This document shows positions 39,998-50,562 of a stretch of 64,000 nt of DNA, piece by piece. The notes beneath the pieces were generated by a model that saw only the letters and a list, made by a program, of their open reading frames with translations, had not been told where the DNA came from and made no database searches. Position 1 is the first letter of the stretch; each line of letters opens with the position of its first letter. This DNA is from Rhizobiales bacterium dw_265 (GTDB lineage Bacteria; Pseudomonadota; Alphaproteobacteria; Micropepsales; Micropepsaceae): assembly GCA_018449595.1 (NCBI GenBank), contig JAAVUU010000002.1, positions 186,001 to 250,000 of the forward strand. Reading direction: 5' to 3'. The translations under genes were made by a program, and so were the position numbers.

Positions 39998-40579
39998 ATG
40001 AAAAAATTGCTTGTTGCTTCCGCCGCGGCGTTGCTGCTCGGCACTTGTGCGGCCACCACCGGAGCCTTGGCCGATTCCTATGTCTCGGTTCTCGGCGGCC
40101 CGACCTTCGCGCCGGGCCTCAATGTCGGCGGCACCGCCCGTGACATGGACACCGGCTTCAATGTCGGCGCGCGCTATGGCTATTACCTGGACCAGTTGAA
40201 TCTGCCGAACGTGTCGGTCGAAGCGGACGGGCTGTTCGGCCAGTCCAGCTATTCCGGCACCGCCAACGCGCGGCTGCAGACCAGTTCCTATATGGGCAAT
40301 GTGGTCTATCACCAGCCGGTCTTCGACCAGTTCAGCCTCTATGGCGGCGCCGGCCTGGGCCTGGTGAGCACCAATATCGACAACGGCCTGGGCAATCACG
40401 GCGGCAGCGACGTGCTGGGCTGGCAGGCGCTGGGCGGCGTGGACTATCGCGTCTCCGACCAGACCGGTCTGTTCATCGAATATCGCTACCAGAACGCCCA
40501 TGACGTGAATGCCGGCGGCCTGACCAATATCGGCAATACCAGCAACAACCTGTCCGTCGGCGTAAAGTGGCATTTGTAG
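39998..40579 (+). CDS. Outer-membrane beta-barrel (OmpA-like/porin-like) protein
   Basis: A 193-aa protein with signal peptide MKKLLVASAAALLLGTCAAT...ALA and a mature part of alternating hydrophobic strands, e.g. SYVSVLGGPTFAPGLNVGGT and FNVGARYGYYL, ending in NNLSVGVKWHL as an outer-membrane C-terminal strand. The size fits an eight-stranded barrel. ATG 39998 is preferred because AGAGGATG lies at a good distance; upstream in-frame ATGs at 39983 and 39992 add five or two residues. Function unknown. Confidence 0.8.
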   Translation: MKKLLVASAAALLLGTCAATTGALADSYVSVLGGPTFAPGLNVGGTARDMDTGFNVGARYGYYLDQLNLPNVSVEADGLFGQSSYSGTANARLQTSSYMGNVVYHQPVFDQFSLYGGAGLGLVSTNIDNGLGNHGGSDVLGWQALGGVDYRVSDQTGLFIEYRYQNAHDVNAGGLTNIGNTSNNLSVGVKWHL

Positions 40580-40614
40580 TTCCCGCATAGGGTAAGAAAG
40601 CCTCTGGAATAGGT

Positions 40615-40646
40615 GGAACTCCGCTGGCATCCGCCGGCGGAGTTTC
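40615..40646 (+). terminator. Hairpin terminator after the outer-membrane barrel gene
   Basis: AACTCCGCTGGC at 40617-40628 pairs with GCCGGCGGAGTT at 40633-40644 (12 bp, one G-T pair, loop ATCC), followed by TCTGCT. The T-run is weak. Confidence 0.6.
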
Positions 40647-40660
40647 TGCTATAAAGGGGC

Positions 40661-41974
40661 ATGTCAGACCTTTTTGAATCCGGCGGCCTGGCGCAGGACG
40701 CCCCGCGCCCCCTGGCCGACCGGCTGCGGCCGCAAAAGCTTGCCGATGTGGTGGGCCAGGATCACCTGCTGGGCCCCCAAGGCCCGCTGGGCCGCATGGT
40801 GGCCAATGGCCGCCCGACCTCCATCATCCTGTGGGGGCCGCCCGGCACCGGCAAGACCACCATCGCGCGGTTGCTCTCGACCGCCTTCAACCTGCATTTC
40901 GACCAGTTGTCGGCGGTGTTCAGCGGCGTCGCCGACCTGAAAAAGACCTTCGAGGCCGCCCGCCAGCGCCGCCGCATGGGGCAGGGCACGCTTCTCTTCA
41001 TTGACGAGATCCACCGCTTCAACCGCAGCCAGCAGGACAGTTTCCTGCCGGTGGTGGAAGATGGCACCGTGGTGCTGGTCGGCGCCACCACCGAAAATCC
41101 GTCCTTCGAACTCAACGGCGCGCTGTTGTCGCGCGCCCAGGTGCTGGTGCTGCGCCGCCTCGACGATGCCGCGCTGGAGGAATTGCTCAAGCGCGCCGAG
41201 GCGCATTTCGGCGAACCGCTGAAGCTGACCGACGACGCCCGCGCCTCGTTACGCGCCATGGCCGATGGCGATGGCCGCTATCTGCTGAACCTGGTGGAAG
41301 AACTGTCCAGCGTGAAGACGGTCAAGCCGCTGGATACCGCCGCGCTGACCGCCGCGGTACAGCGGCGCATGCCGCTCTACGACAAGAGCCGCGAAGAGCA
41401 TTACAACATCATCTCCGCCCTGCATAAGTCCATCCGCGGCAGCGATCCCGACGCGGCGCTTTACTGGCTGGCGCGGATGCTGGCGGGCGGCGAGCAGCCG
41501 CTGTTCATCGCCCGCCGCCTGGTGCGCGCCGCCGTCGAGGACATCGGCCTGGCCGATCCGCAGGCGGTGCAGCAGGCGCTGGCGGCCAAGGATGTGTACG
41601 ACTTCCTGGGCTCGCCCGAAGGCGAACTGGCGCTGGCGCAGTGCGTGCTGTATCTGGCCAGCGCCCCCAAATCCAACGCGGTGTACAAGGCGCTGGGCGC
41701 GGCCAAGCGCGCCGCCCAGGAACATGGCTCGCTGATGCCGCCGGCCCATATCCTCAACGCGCCGACCAAGCTGATGAAGAATCTGGGTTACGGCGCGGGC
41801 TATCAATACGACCATGACGCCGAGGGCGGCTTTTCCGGGCAGAATTATTTCCCCGACGACATGCCGCGCGAACGCTTCTATACGCCCAAGGACACGGGCT
41901 TTGAGCGCGAGATTGCCAAACGGCTGGATTATTGGTCAAAGCTGCGGACGAAACGGGGAGGGGAAGGGTCATGA
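40661..41974 (+). CDS. rarA: Replication-associated recombination protein A (MgsA/RarA family AAA ATPase)
   Basis: A 437-aa clamp-loader-like ATPase acting at stalled replication forks. Walker A GPPGTGKTT, Walker B LLFIDEIHRFNRSQQD and the sensor segment GATTENPSFELNGALLSR are intact. The C-terminal domain includes DPDAALYWLARML and RRLVRAAVEDIGLADP, both typical of RarA. The stop overlaps crcB (ATGA). Confidence 0.96.
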   Translation: MSDLFESGGLAQDAPRPLADRLRPQKLADVVGQDHLLGPQGPLGRMVANGRPTSIILWGPPGTGKTTIARLLSTAFNLHFDQLSAVFSGVADLKKTFEAARQRRRMGQGTLLFIDEIHRFNRSQQDSFLPVVEDGTVVLVGATTENPSFELNGALLSRAQVLVLRRLDDAALEELLKRAEAHFGEPLKLTDDARASLRAMADGDGRYLLNLVEELSSVKTVKPLDTAALTAAVQRRMPLYDKSREEHYNIISALHKSIRGSDPDAALYWLARMLAGGEQPLFIARRLVRAAVEDIGLADPQAVQQALAAKDVYDFLGSPEGELALAQCVLYLASAPKSNAVYKALGAAKRAAQEHGSLMPPAHILNAPTKLMKNLGYGAGYQYDHDAEGGFSGQNYFPDDMPRERFYTPKDTGFEREIAKRLDYWSKLRTKRGGEGS

Positions 41975-42357
41975 AAGCGACAGTGCTGGCAGCGGTGGCG
42001 TTGGGCGGTGCGATCGGCTCGGTGGCGCGCTTTGTCGTGGCCTCGTTGCTGCAGTCGCCCGTGTGGGCGGGATTTCCCTTCGGTATCTTTGCGGTCAATG
42101 TCAGCGGCGGCTTCATCATGGGCGTGCTGACCGAACTGATGGCGCTGAAGTTCAGTGTGTCGCTGGAAGTGCGCGCCTTCCTCACCACCGGCATCATGGG
42201 CGGCTACACTACATTCTCCACCTTCTCGCTCGACAGCGCGTTGCTGATCCAGCGCGGCGCCATGGTCAGCGCCGCGGGCTACATTGTCGGGTCGGCGGTG
42301 CTTTCGATCCTGGCTCTGTTCTGCGGCTTGTGGCTGGTGCGCGCGCTCTATGGTTGA
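41971..42357 (+). CDS. crcB: Fluoride exporter CrcB/Fluc
   Basis: A 128-aa four-helix fluoride channel. GGAIGSVARF, the FAVNVSGGFIMG pore segment with the conserved Asn, and GYTTFSTFS with the Phe-box residues are all visible. It is coupled to rarA upstream and overlaps the next gene by eight bases. No fluoride riboswitch is apparent, as it lies inside an operon. Confidence 0.95.
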   Translation: MKATVLAAVALGGAIGSVARFVVASLLQSPVWAGFPFGIFAVNVSGGFIMGVLTELMALKFSVSLEVRAFLTTGIMGGYTTFSTFSLDSALLIQRGAMVSAAGYIVGSAVLSILALFCGLWLVRALYG

Positions 42358-43468
42358 AAGCGTTTCCATCGCGCCGGATGACGACGGCATCCGCCTGGAC
42401 CGCTGGTTCAAGCGGCATTACCCGGCGGTGAACCATATCCTGCTGCAGAAGCTGCTGCGCAAGGGCGAGGTGCGGCTGGACGGCAAGCGCGCCGAGGCCA
42501 GCACGCATATCTCCGCCGGCCAGGCCATTCGCCTGCCGCCGCAGGTGGTGCACGCCAAAGCGCCGGAAAAAGCCAAAGCCGATACGCCCGCACCGCATCC
42601 GCTGGCGACGAAAGACATGGGCTCGCTGGCCGACCGCATCCTCTACATGGACAAGCAGGTCATCGTGATCGACAAGCCGCCGGGGCTGGCGACCCAGGGC
42701 GGCAGTGGCCTGACAAAGCATGTCGATGGCATGCTGGACAGCCTGCAATATGAAAAGCCCGACCGCCCGCGCCTTGTACATCGGCTGGATCGCGACACCT
42801 CCGGCGTGCTGATGATCGCGCGCACGGCGACAGCGGCATCCGGCCTGTCGGCCAGCCTGGCGCTGCGCGATACTTCCAAGGTCTATTGGGCGCTGACCCG
42901 CGGCGTGCCCAAACAGAAGCATGGCGTCATCAAGGCGGCGCTGGCCAAGGAAGGCGGCCACGGCCCGCATGGCCGCGACGAACGCATGACCGTCAGCGAA
43001 GACGAAGAGGCCAAGGCTGCGTTGACCGAATATGCCGTGATGGGCATGGCCGGCACCGAATTCGCCTGGGTGGCGGCGCGGCCGATCACCGGGCGCACCC
43101 ACCAGATCCGCGTGCATCTTGCCAGCATCGGCACGCCCATCGTCGGCGATTTCAAATATGGCGGCGCGGAGTCGCGCGGCAAGGGCGACATTGCCGACAA
43201 GCTGCACCTGCATGCCCGCAGCATAGACATCGGCCGTCCCGACGGCGGGCGGCTGCAGGCCACCGCGCCGCTGCCGCCGCACATGCTGAAGAGTTGGAAG
43301 ACGCTTGGCTTTAATCCCGACGACCGCAGCCATCCCTTTCCGGCAAAGAAGCATGAGCTGAAGAAGGCCGCCGCCCGTCCTGACGCGCCGCCGAAGAAGA
43401 AGCCCGTCGCCAAACAGCAGCACAAGAAGAAATCCACCAGCACGGGCCGCAAGCGAAAATCCAAATGA
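42350..43468 (+). CDS. rluC: RluA-family 23S rRNA pseudouridine synthase (RluC-like)
   Basis: A 372-aa enzyme with an N-terminal S4 RNA-binding domain (RLDRWFKRHYPAVNHILLQK) and the catalytic HRLDRDTSGVLMIAR motif with its aspartate, then RPITGRTHQIRVHLASIGTP. A Lys/Pro/Ala-rich tail of about 40 residues follows, ending in TGRKRKSK. ATG 42350 overlaps crcB. The assignment to RluC rather than another RluA member is by overall form. Confidence 0.88.
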   Translation: MVESVSIAPDDDGIRLDRWFKRHYPAVNHILLQKLLRKGEVRLDGKRAEASTHISAGQAIRLPPQVVHAKAPEKAKADTPAPHPLATKDMGSLADRILYMDKQVIVIDKPPGLATQGGSGLTKHVDGMLDSLQYEKPDRPRLVHRLDRDTSGVLMIARTATAASGLSASLALRDTSKVYWALTRGVPKQKHGVIKAALAKEGGHGPHGRDERMTVSEDEEAKAALTEYAVMGMAGTEFAWVAARPITGRTHQIRVHLASIGTPIVGDFKYGGAESRGKGDIADKLHLHARSIDIGRPDGGRLQATAPLPPHMLKSWKTLGFNPDDRSHPFPAKKHELKKAAARPDAPPKKKPVAKQQHKKKSTSTGRKRKSK

Positions 43469-44160
43469 AGCGGTTCTACAAAGAGGTTTCCATCGCCCCC
43501 GCCGATGGTGGTTTCGCGGTGCTGCTGGACGGCAAGCCGGTCAAGACCCCGGCGCGCAATACTCTGCTGCTGCCCACCGACCGGCTGGCGCTGGCCATCG
43601 CCCAGGAATGGCGCAGGCAGGGCGAAGAGATCATCGCCACCACCATGCCGCTGCTGCGGCTGGCCAATACCGTGATCGACGGTGTCGCGCAGCGTCAAAG
43701 CGAAGTGATCGGCGCCATCCTGCGCTTCGGTGAGAATGACCTGCTGTGCTACCGCGCCCACCAGCCGCCCGATCTGGTGCTGCGCCAGCGCACCGGCTGG
43801 GACCCGCTGCTCGACTGGGTGCGCCTGCGCCACAGCGCCCAGATGCGGGTGGCCCAGGGCCTCGGTCATGTGGACCAGACGCCGGATGCGCTGCTGGCGC
43901 TGCGCCAGGCGCTGGAAGAACACGACGCCTTCACCCTGGGCGGGCTGCATGTCATCGCCTCCATCACCGGCAGCCTGGTGCTGGCCCTGGCGGTGGCGGA
44001 AGGCTTCACCACCGGGGCGCATGCCTTTGAACTGTCGCGGATCGACGAGACCTATCAGGCCGAGAAATGGGGCGAGGATGCCGAGGCCGCCAAGCGCACG
44101 GCGGCGCTGGCGCATGAGTTGGACAAGGCGGTCGAACTGATCGCGGCGGCGCGTGCTTAA
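43465..44160 (+). CDS. ATP12-family F1F0 ATP synthase assembly chaperone
   Basis: A 231-aa protein matching ATP12, which binds the F1 alpha subunit during assembly in mitochondria and alphaproteobacteria. KRFYKEVSIAPADGGFAVLL, DGKPVKTPARNTLLLPT and LALAIAQEWRRQGEEI form the typical N-terminus; LRFGENDLLCYRAHQPPDLV follows, then WDPLLDWV. The start overlaps the rluC-like gene by four bases. Confidence 0.93.
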   Translation: MKRFYKEVSIAPADGGFAVLLDGKPVKTPARNTLLLPTDRLALAIAQEWRRQGEEIIATTMPLLRLANTVIDGVAQRQSEVIGAILRFGENDLLCYRAHQPPDLVLRQRTGWDPLLDWVRLRHSAQMRVAQGLGHVDQTPDALLALRQALEEHDAFTLGGLHVIASITGSLVLALAVAEGFTTGAHAFELSRIDETYQAEKWGEDAEAAKRTAALAHELDKAVELIAAARA

Positions 44161-44491
44161 GCGACACCGTCCCCTGGGCCGCGACGCCAGTGTGGAAAAT
44201 CGCCTGTGGGCGCGGCTGCGGGCATTGGAAGGCTTCCGCTTCCGCCGCAAGTCGCCTTTCCGCACGTTCACTTTGGATTTCGTCGAGCATGAGCACCGGC
44301 TGGTGATCGCTTTGCTGGACGGTGAGCCGGGAAAAGCACAGCCTGTCCACATCGTCCGCGACCGTCTGCTGAACGAGCAAGGCTATGTGATCCTGCGGCT
44401 TTGGAAGACCGAAGTGACCGATAACCTCTCCGGCGCTGTCCACACCATCAAAACGGTTTTGCAAGATCTGGCGGCGCACGACTCGTTGTAG
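44153..44491 (+). CDS. DUF559-like endonuclease-fold protein
   Basis: A 112-aa protein with the layout of DUF559: ENRLWARLRALEGFRFRRKS, then FRTFTLDFVEHEHRLVIALL and the closing GYVILRLWKTEV. The family resembles Vsr-type endonucleases. The usual E-LDG-xxH catalytic stretch reads ALLDGEPGKAQ, so the Glu and His seem altered and nuclease activity is doubtful. GTG start at 44153, overlapping the ATP12 gene by eight bases. Confidence 0.7.
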   Translation: MLKRHRPLGRDASVENRLWARLRALEGFRFRRKSPFRTFTLDFVEHEHRLVIALLDGEPGKAQPVHIVRDRLLNEQGYVILRLWKTEVTDNLSGAVHTIKTVLQDLAAHDSL

Positions 44492-44519
44492 CTTGCGCCC
44501 GGCTGAATTGGGGCAAGCG

Positions 44520-45065
44520 ATGGCAGAGGTTTCGGGTCCGCAATGGTGCGCGCGTTTCGCCGCCAGCAAGTCGCTGGACGATCTGGTGCCGGATTTCGGC
44601 GACCAGGTGCGCGCCTTTCTCTCGCAGCTCAGCCATGCCGGGGCCAGCGTCTCCATTGCCGACACTTATCGCCCGCCCGAGCGCGCCTATCTGATGCACT
44701 GGTGCTGCATGATCGGCGGCAGCGGCCAGGACCCCGCCGCGGTGCCGCCACTGGCCGGCGTGAACATCGATTGGACCCACGGCCACTCCTTTGCCGCCGC
44801 CAAGGCTGCCGCCCGGCAGATGATGCAGGGCTACCAGATCCAGTTCCCCGCCGCCCTGGTCAGCCGTCACACCCAGCGCCGCGCCGTGGATATGACCATC
44901 AAATGGCAGGGCGTACTTGATGTTCGCGACTTCAACGGCCAGAGCCACGCCATCGCGTCGGGCCCGCGCGACGGCTCCAATCCGCAGCTGATCGCGGTGG
45001 GCGCGAGTTTCGGGGTCATCAAGCTGGTCAGCGACCCGCCGCACTGGTCCGACGACGGGCATTAG
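44520..45065 (+). CDS. M15-like D,D-peptidase-fold protein
   Basis: A 181-aa protein. The segment SRHTQRRAVDMTIKWQG resembles the SxHxxGxAxD zinc motif of M15 carboxypeptidases, and the C-terminal DPPHWSDDGH resembles their final His motif. ADTYRPPERAYLMHW fits the substrate-side loop. The usual Gly in the first motif is Arg and there is no signal peptide, so a cytoplasmic or phage-lysin-like role is possible. ATG 44520 is chosen; the frame opens at a TTG nine codons earlier. Confidence 0.6.
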   Translation: MAEVSGPQWCARFAASKSLDDLVPDFGDQVRAFLSQLSHAGASVSIADTYRPPERAYLMHWCCMIGGSGQDPAAVPPLAGVNIDWTHGHSFAAAKAAARQMMQGYQIQFPAALVSRHTQRRAVDMTIKWQGVLDVRDFNGQSHAIASGPRDGSNPQLIAVGASFGVIKLVSDPPHWSDDGH

Positions 45066-45124
45066 CGCCTCTTGCGCCGCCTGGCGCAGGCGTCAAAGAT
45101 GGGACGCCGCATTGGAAGCCTCCC

Positions 45125-46789
<1,665 letters not shown>

Positions 46790-46803
46790 CCCCTCCGGCC
46801 TTC

Positions 46804-46889
46804 GCTGGCCCGAGGGCCAGCTACGTTCGTACGCTGTTGCTACTCACCCTCCCCATATGCAAGCGCGCTGACGCGCGCGCATGGGGAGG
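46804..46889. terminator. Two hairpins between convergent M28 and FUSC genes
   Basis: GCTGGCC at 46804-46810 pairs with GGCCAGC at 46815-46821. A second, long structure runs from CCTCCCCAT (46848-46856) to ATGGGGAGG (46881-46889) with a GC-rich inner stem. The second abuts the FUSC stop at 46890. No T-run is present on either strand. Positioned to end transcription from both sides, but it may equally be a dispersed palindromic element. Confidence 0.55.
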
Positions 46890-49004
46890 TTATGCCCCGT
46901 CGATCACCGGCCGGTTGGCCAGCCGCGCCACCTTGCGCGCGGCGTGTTCGATATGGTCCAGCCGCCGCCCCAGCACTTCCATGGCGGCATTGGCGCGCAT
47001 GCCGGCCAGGTCGTCGCGCTGGGGCAGCGCCATGTCGTGCGGGCCGTCCGCGCTGTCAGGCTTGAGCAGCGCCACCACCCGTTCGCGGGTGATGGCGATG
47101 GCGGCGTCGGCGGTGGGCGCATCCAGGTCGGCGGCGCGCAGCTTGACCAGCACCGGCATGGACGACAGGTCCGACGCCAGCAGGTAATTGGCCCCCAGCA
47201 GTTCGCCCAATGTCACCAGCACGCGGCGGTTGGTGTTGGGCTCGTCGGCCAGGCGGCGGATGGCGCCCGACAGTTGCGCCACCGCATCCAGCGCCCGCTT
47301 GCGCGCCAGCCGGTAGCGCTGGCTGATCGGCGTGCGCCGCAGCGCCGCGTCGGCAAAAGCGGCATCGGCCGCCAGCAGGCTCGCCACCGTGCGGGGCAGG
47401 TCGTCGCGCTCCCAATAGGGCAGCAGGTAGCTGAAGGCCCAGCTGAGGCCCGCGCCGATCAATGTGTCCACGATGCGCTCGAAGAATTGCGGATGCAGCA
47501 GCGGGTCCACGAAATGCAGCAGCAGCAGCGACGACACCGAGGCGCCGATGGCGGTGATCCGGTAGGCGATCATGCCATAGGCATGGCTGGTGCCCACCGC
47601 CAGGACGATGAACAGCAGCAGCGCCGGCGCGGGCAGGGTGTTGATGAAGGTGACGGCCAGGGCGCAACCGACAAGCGTGCCGGTGACGCGGTCCCAGCGG
47701 CGGCGGTGGGTGACGCTGTAATTGGCGCGCATGATCAGGGCGATGGTCAGCAAGATCCAGTTGGCATGGGCGAAGCGCGGAAACACCAGGGTCAGCGCCA
47801 GGCCGGCGGTCATCGCCAGCGACAGGCGGATGGCATAGCGCAGGGCGGGCGCGCGCCAGCGGAACTGCCGCAGCAGCAGCCCCAGCCCCTGCGGCATGTC
47901 CTGGCGGAACAGTTCAAGATCGAGGCCCGCCGCCACCGCGCTGGGCGGGGTGGCATCGTCCAGCGCCGTCGCCAGCGCCGCGACATAGCTGTCTGCCAGC
48001 ACCAGCTTGTTGGCGGTGGCGATGAAGGCGTGGATGACGGGATCGTCGGGTGCGGCGGCGCGGGCCTCGGCCACCATCGCCTGCAATTGCCGCGCATCCT
48101 CGGCATGGCTGAGCGGGGCGGTGTGGCCGTGGCGGAAGCGCAGCGCCAGGGTCAGGCCTTCCACTTCCTCCGACATCTGGGTGACGAAGCCGTTCAGCCG
48201 CCACATCAGTTCGCGTTGCGGCGCGCCCCGCAGCGCCTCGATATCGGCGTCGCTGGACAGTACGGTCTCGAACGCATCCAGCAGCGCGATCAATGTGTCG
48301 ATGCGCTTCAACTGCATGCGGTGGCTGCGGCGGGCATACAGGCTGTCGCGCGCCGACTGCAGCCGGTCGGCCAGGGTAGCATGGGCGTCGATCAGGGCGC
48401 GGAAGGCCAGCGCGCGGTCGGCATCTGGATTGTACAGCGCCGCCTTGGCGCGCAGGTAACCGGCAAAGGCCCGCATCGCCTCGGCCAGCAGCAGGCGGCG
48501 GCCGCGGTCGTCGAACAGCAAGGCCACCACCACGGCATAGGTGGCATAGGCCAGGGCGCCGCACACGATCAGGATCAGGTGATCGGCGGCGTCCGACGGG
48601 CTGGCGAAACGCTGGCCCATGGCGAAGACGAAGGCCAGCACGCAGCTCATCGCCAGGCTCAGCACCCAGCGGCCATAGGCCGAGATCAGCCCCGTCCACA
48701 GCCCGGTGAAGGCGGCGGCCAGGATGAAGGCGGTTTGCGAGAAGGCGGCGAAGGACGACAGGGCCGTGAAGCAGACGGTGCCCAGGAACGCCAGCCCCAT
48801 GATCCTGAGCTTCTGGCTGAGGGGATCGCTGCGGTCGCTGATGGAGACGCACAGCGCCCCCGTGGCGGCGGCGACGCCGGCGGCAAAGCCCAGGGCCGCG
48901 CCGACGCTGACCCCGGCCAGGCTGACCCCGACGGCCACGGAAAGCCCGTTCTCGATATGGGCGCGGAACACCGCCAGGGACACGGAACGGGGGAAGGTCG
49001 CCAT
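46890..49004 (-). CDS. FUSC-family (YccS-like) inner-membrane protein
   Basis: A 704-aa protein with two hydrophobic blocks, residues about 20-170 (SVAVGVSLAGVSVGAALGFA; FILAAAFTGLWTGLISAYGR) and about 390-510 (LRYAIRLSLAMTAGLALTLV; WILLTIALIMRANYSVTHRR), each followed by a cytoplasmic helical region. RRRWDRVTGTLVGCALA is the conserved loop of the fusaric acid resistance / aromatic acid exporter-like family. It probably moves or senses aromatic or envelope-stress compounds; the substrate is unknown. Divergent from acylphosphatase. Confidence 0.88.
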   Translation of the reverse strand: MATFPRSVSLAVFRAHIENGLSVAVGVSLAGVSVGAALGFAAGVAAATGALCVSISDRSDPLSQKLRIMGLAFLGTVCFTALSSFAAFSQTAFILAAAFTGLWTGLISAYGRWVLSLAMSCVLAFVFAMGQRFASPSDAADHLILIVCGALAYATYAVVVALLFDDRGRRLLLAEAMRAFAGYLRAKAALYNPDADRALAFRALIDAHATLADRLQSARDSLYARRSHRMQLKRIDTLIALLDAFETVLSSDADIEALRGAPQRELMWRLNGFVTQMSEEVEGLTLALRFRHGHTAPLSHAEDARQLQAMVAEARAAAPDDPVIHAFIATANKLVLADSYVAALATALDDATPPSAVAAGLDLELFRQDMPQGLGLLLRQFRWRAPALRYAIRLSLAMTAGLALTLVFPRFAHANWILLTIALIMRANYSVTHRRRWDRVTGTLVGCALAVTFINTLPAPALLLFIVLAVGTSHAYGMIAYRITAIGASVSSLLLLHFVDPLLHPQFFERIVDTLIGAGLSWAFSYLLPYWERDDLPRTVASLLAADAAFADAALRRTPISQRYRLARKRALDAVAQLSGAIRRLADEPNTNRRVLVTLGELLGANYLLASDLSSMPVLVKLRAADLDAPTADAAIAITRERVVALLKPDSADGPHDMALPQRDDLAGMRANAAMEVLGRRLDHIEHAARKVARLANRPVIDGA

Positions 49005-49067
49005 CTTGTTTTGGAATTATAGCGGTTTATCTTGAGGGTTGCTTTTATCAGCCGCGCGGAGAATCCA

Positions 49068-49355
49068 GTGACCGAAGATATAACCTCCCTGCGGGTGCAT
49101 GTGCATGGCTTTGTGCAGGGCGTGGGTTTTCGCGAGTTCCTGGTGATGGCGGCCCAGGCGCAGAAGCTGGACGGCTGGGTGCGCAACCGTTCCGATGGTT
49201 CGGTGGAGGCCCTGGTCAGCGGTTCGACCAAGGCAGTGGAGATTTTTGTCACCAACGCCACCAAGGGGCCGCAGGGCGCCAAGGTCAATGCGGTTGACCT
49301 TCACAACAGCGAGCCGCCCAAGGACAAAGGCTTTATCCGGCGGCCGTCTCTCTAG
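49068..49355 (+). CDS. acyP: Acylphosphatase
   Basis: A 95-aa enzyme hydrolysing acyl phosphates. LRVHVHGFVQGVGFREF holds the phosphate-binding loop with Arg22, and GWVRNRSDGSVEALVSG holds the catalytic Asn40. GTG 49068 after CGGAGAATCC is chosen because it gives the usual length; the frame opens at a TTG twelve codons earlier. Confidence 0.92.
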   Translation: MTEDITSLRVHVHGFVQGVGFREFLVMAAQAQKLDGWVRNRSDGSVEALVSGSTKAVEIFVTNATKGPQGAKVNAVDLHNSEPPKDKGFIRRPSL

Positions 49356-49384
49356 GGTTCGGACTCAGTTGGAAATCCCTCGAT

Positions 49385-49508
49385 GTCATGGCCCACTTTA
49401 CGTGGGCCATCCAGGGCCGGAAGCACGGTGCCTGTTGCTCTGGATGGCCCGGGCGTGAAGTTTACCTCCGACCGCCCTTCGGGCGGTTCGGGGGGCCGGG
49501 CCATGACA
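49385..49508. repeat. Dispersed two-hairpin palindromic repeat, copy C, with internal insertion
   Basis: Its first half (GTCATGGCCCACTTTACG) is the same as copy A at 12975, and the second half begins TGGATGGCCCGG and ends GGGCCATGACA. About 40 extra bases, including a CCGCCC-TTC-GGGCGG hairpin, interrupt the second arm at about 49453-49493. It sits between convergent acyP and lipB. Confidence 0.8.
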
Positions 49509-49530
49509 AGTTATTGATTGAATTCGGACC

Positions 49531-50169
49531 CTAGCCGAATATTTTCCGGAAGCTCTGCTGCAGCGCCGCATCCACATCGGCCATGCCGGCGGCGATGCCC
49601 AGATCGGCCAGGCTGGTGACGCCGTGCTGGCGGATGCCGCAGGGCACGATGCCGGCAAAATGCGTCAGGTCCGGGGCCACGTTCAGCGCCACGCCATGGA
49701 AGGTCACCCAGCGCTTGATGCGCACGCCCAGGGCCGCGATCTTGTCTTCCTGCAGGCCCCGCTGCACCCAGATTCCGACCCGGCCCTCGCGGCGCTCGCC
49801 CTTGACGTCGAACAGCGCCAGGGTCTCGATCAGCCATTGCTCCAGGTCGCGGACATAGGCGCGCACGTCCGGCTTGCGGCGCTTCAAATCCAGCATCACA
49901 TAGCCGACCCGCTGGCCCGGCCCGTGATAGGTGAACTGGCCGCCGCGCCCGGTGTGATAGACGGGAAAGCGCGCATCGATCAGGTCGCTGTCATCGGCGC
50001 TGGTGCCGGCGGTGTAGATGGGCGGATGTTCCAGCAGCCAGACCTGCTCGTTCGCCGTGCCGTCATGGATGGCGGCGGCGCGGGCCTCCATGGCGGCCAG
50101 GGCCTCGGGATAGGCGACCGGCGCGTCGCTTATCTTCCATTCCACGGCGGTCTTTGCGAGAGCGTCCAA
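49531..50169 (-). CDS. lipB: Octanoyl-[acyl-carrier-protein]--protein N-octanoyltransferase
   Basis: A 212-aa enzyme attaching octanoate to lipoate-dependent enzymes. The [15 protein letters not shown] loop, Lys143 in [11 protein letters not shown] and the acyl-thioester Cys177 in GIVPCGI are all present. The frame starts at TTG 50169 ([10 protein letters not shown]); GTG 50145 is an alternative eight residues in. Divergent from the FliN-like gene, with 64 bases between them. Confidence 0.94.
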   Translation of the reverse strand: MDALAKTAVEWKISDAPVAYPEALAAMEARAAAIHDGTANEQVWLLEHPPIYTAGTSADDSDLIDARFPVYHTGRGGQFTYHGPGQRVGYVMLDLKRRKPDVRAYVRDLEQWLIETLALFDVKGERREGRVGIWVQRGLQEDKIAALGVRIKRWVTFHGVALNVAPDLTHFAGIVPCGIRQHGVTSLADLGIAAGMADVDAALQQSFRKIFG

Positions 50170-50233
50170 ATTAAGCTTTCCGAAACCATGTTCCGGCAGG
50201 CTCGCCGGATCACCCTACATAAGGTTTCGGCCC

Positions 50234-50470
50234 ATGGCTTCCAATGTCGATAGTGTCAAAGTCGAAATCTCGGTGGTGCTGGGCCGTTCGGTGATCCCGA
50301 TGCATCAACTGCTGCGCATGGGCCGCGGCGCGGTGATCGAACTGGACACCCACCAGGACGATCCGGTGATGATCCTGGCCAATGACAAGCCGGTGGCGCG
50401 GGGCGAAATCCAGATTTCCGGCGAAAAGATCGCGGTGTCGGTGGTGGAGCTGCTCAAGAGCTACGAGTAA
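50234..50470 (+). CDS. Stand-alone FliN/SpoA-domain protein
   Basis: A 78-aa protein that is almost only a SpoA (FliN C-terminal) domain: VEISVVLGRSVIPMHQLLRM, GRGAVIELDTHQDDPVMILA and NDKPVARGEIQISGEKIAVS. In flagellate bacteria this domain forms the C-ring with FliM. There are no flagellar genes nearby and the N-terminal half of FliN is missing, so it is an orphan domain. Clear AAGG-type ribosome binding site before ATG 50234. Confidence 0.85.
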   Translation: MASNVDSVKVEISVVLGRSVIPMHQLLRMGRGAVIELDTHQDDPVMILANDKPVARGEIQISGEKIAVSVVELLKSYE

Positions 50471-50562
50471 TACACTCGTCAGGCGTAGAATTATTTATTC
50501 CCCACTCAATTCTTGCATTTTAGGATCGCTGGGCCTAGGTGTGCTGGCCTGAGAGGGCCTGG

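Noticed and set aside
40650..40663. TATAAA eleven bases before the rarA ATG as sign of a leaderless mRNA
   Set aside because: There is no -35 at the right distance, and AAAGGGG just before the ATG works as a normal ribosome binding site.
46881..49022. 713-aa plus-strand frame opposite the FUSC gene
   Set aside because: Gln/Arg/Gly-rich translation typical of an antisense shadow; the minus-strand protein has clear membrane helices and family motifs.
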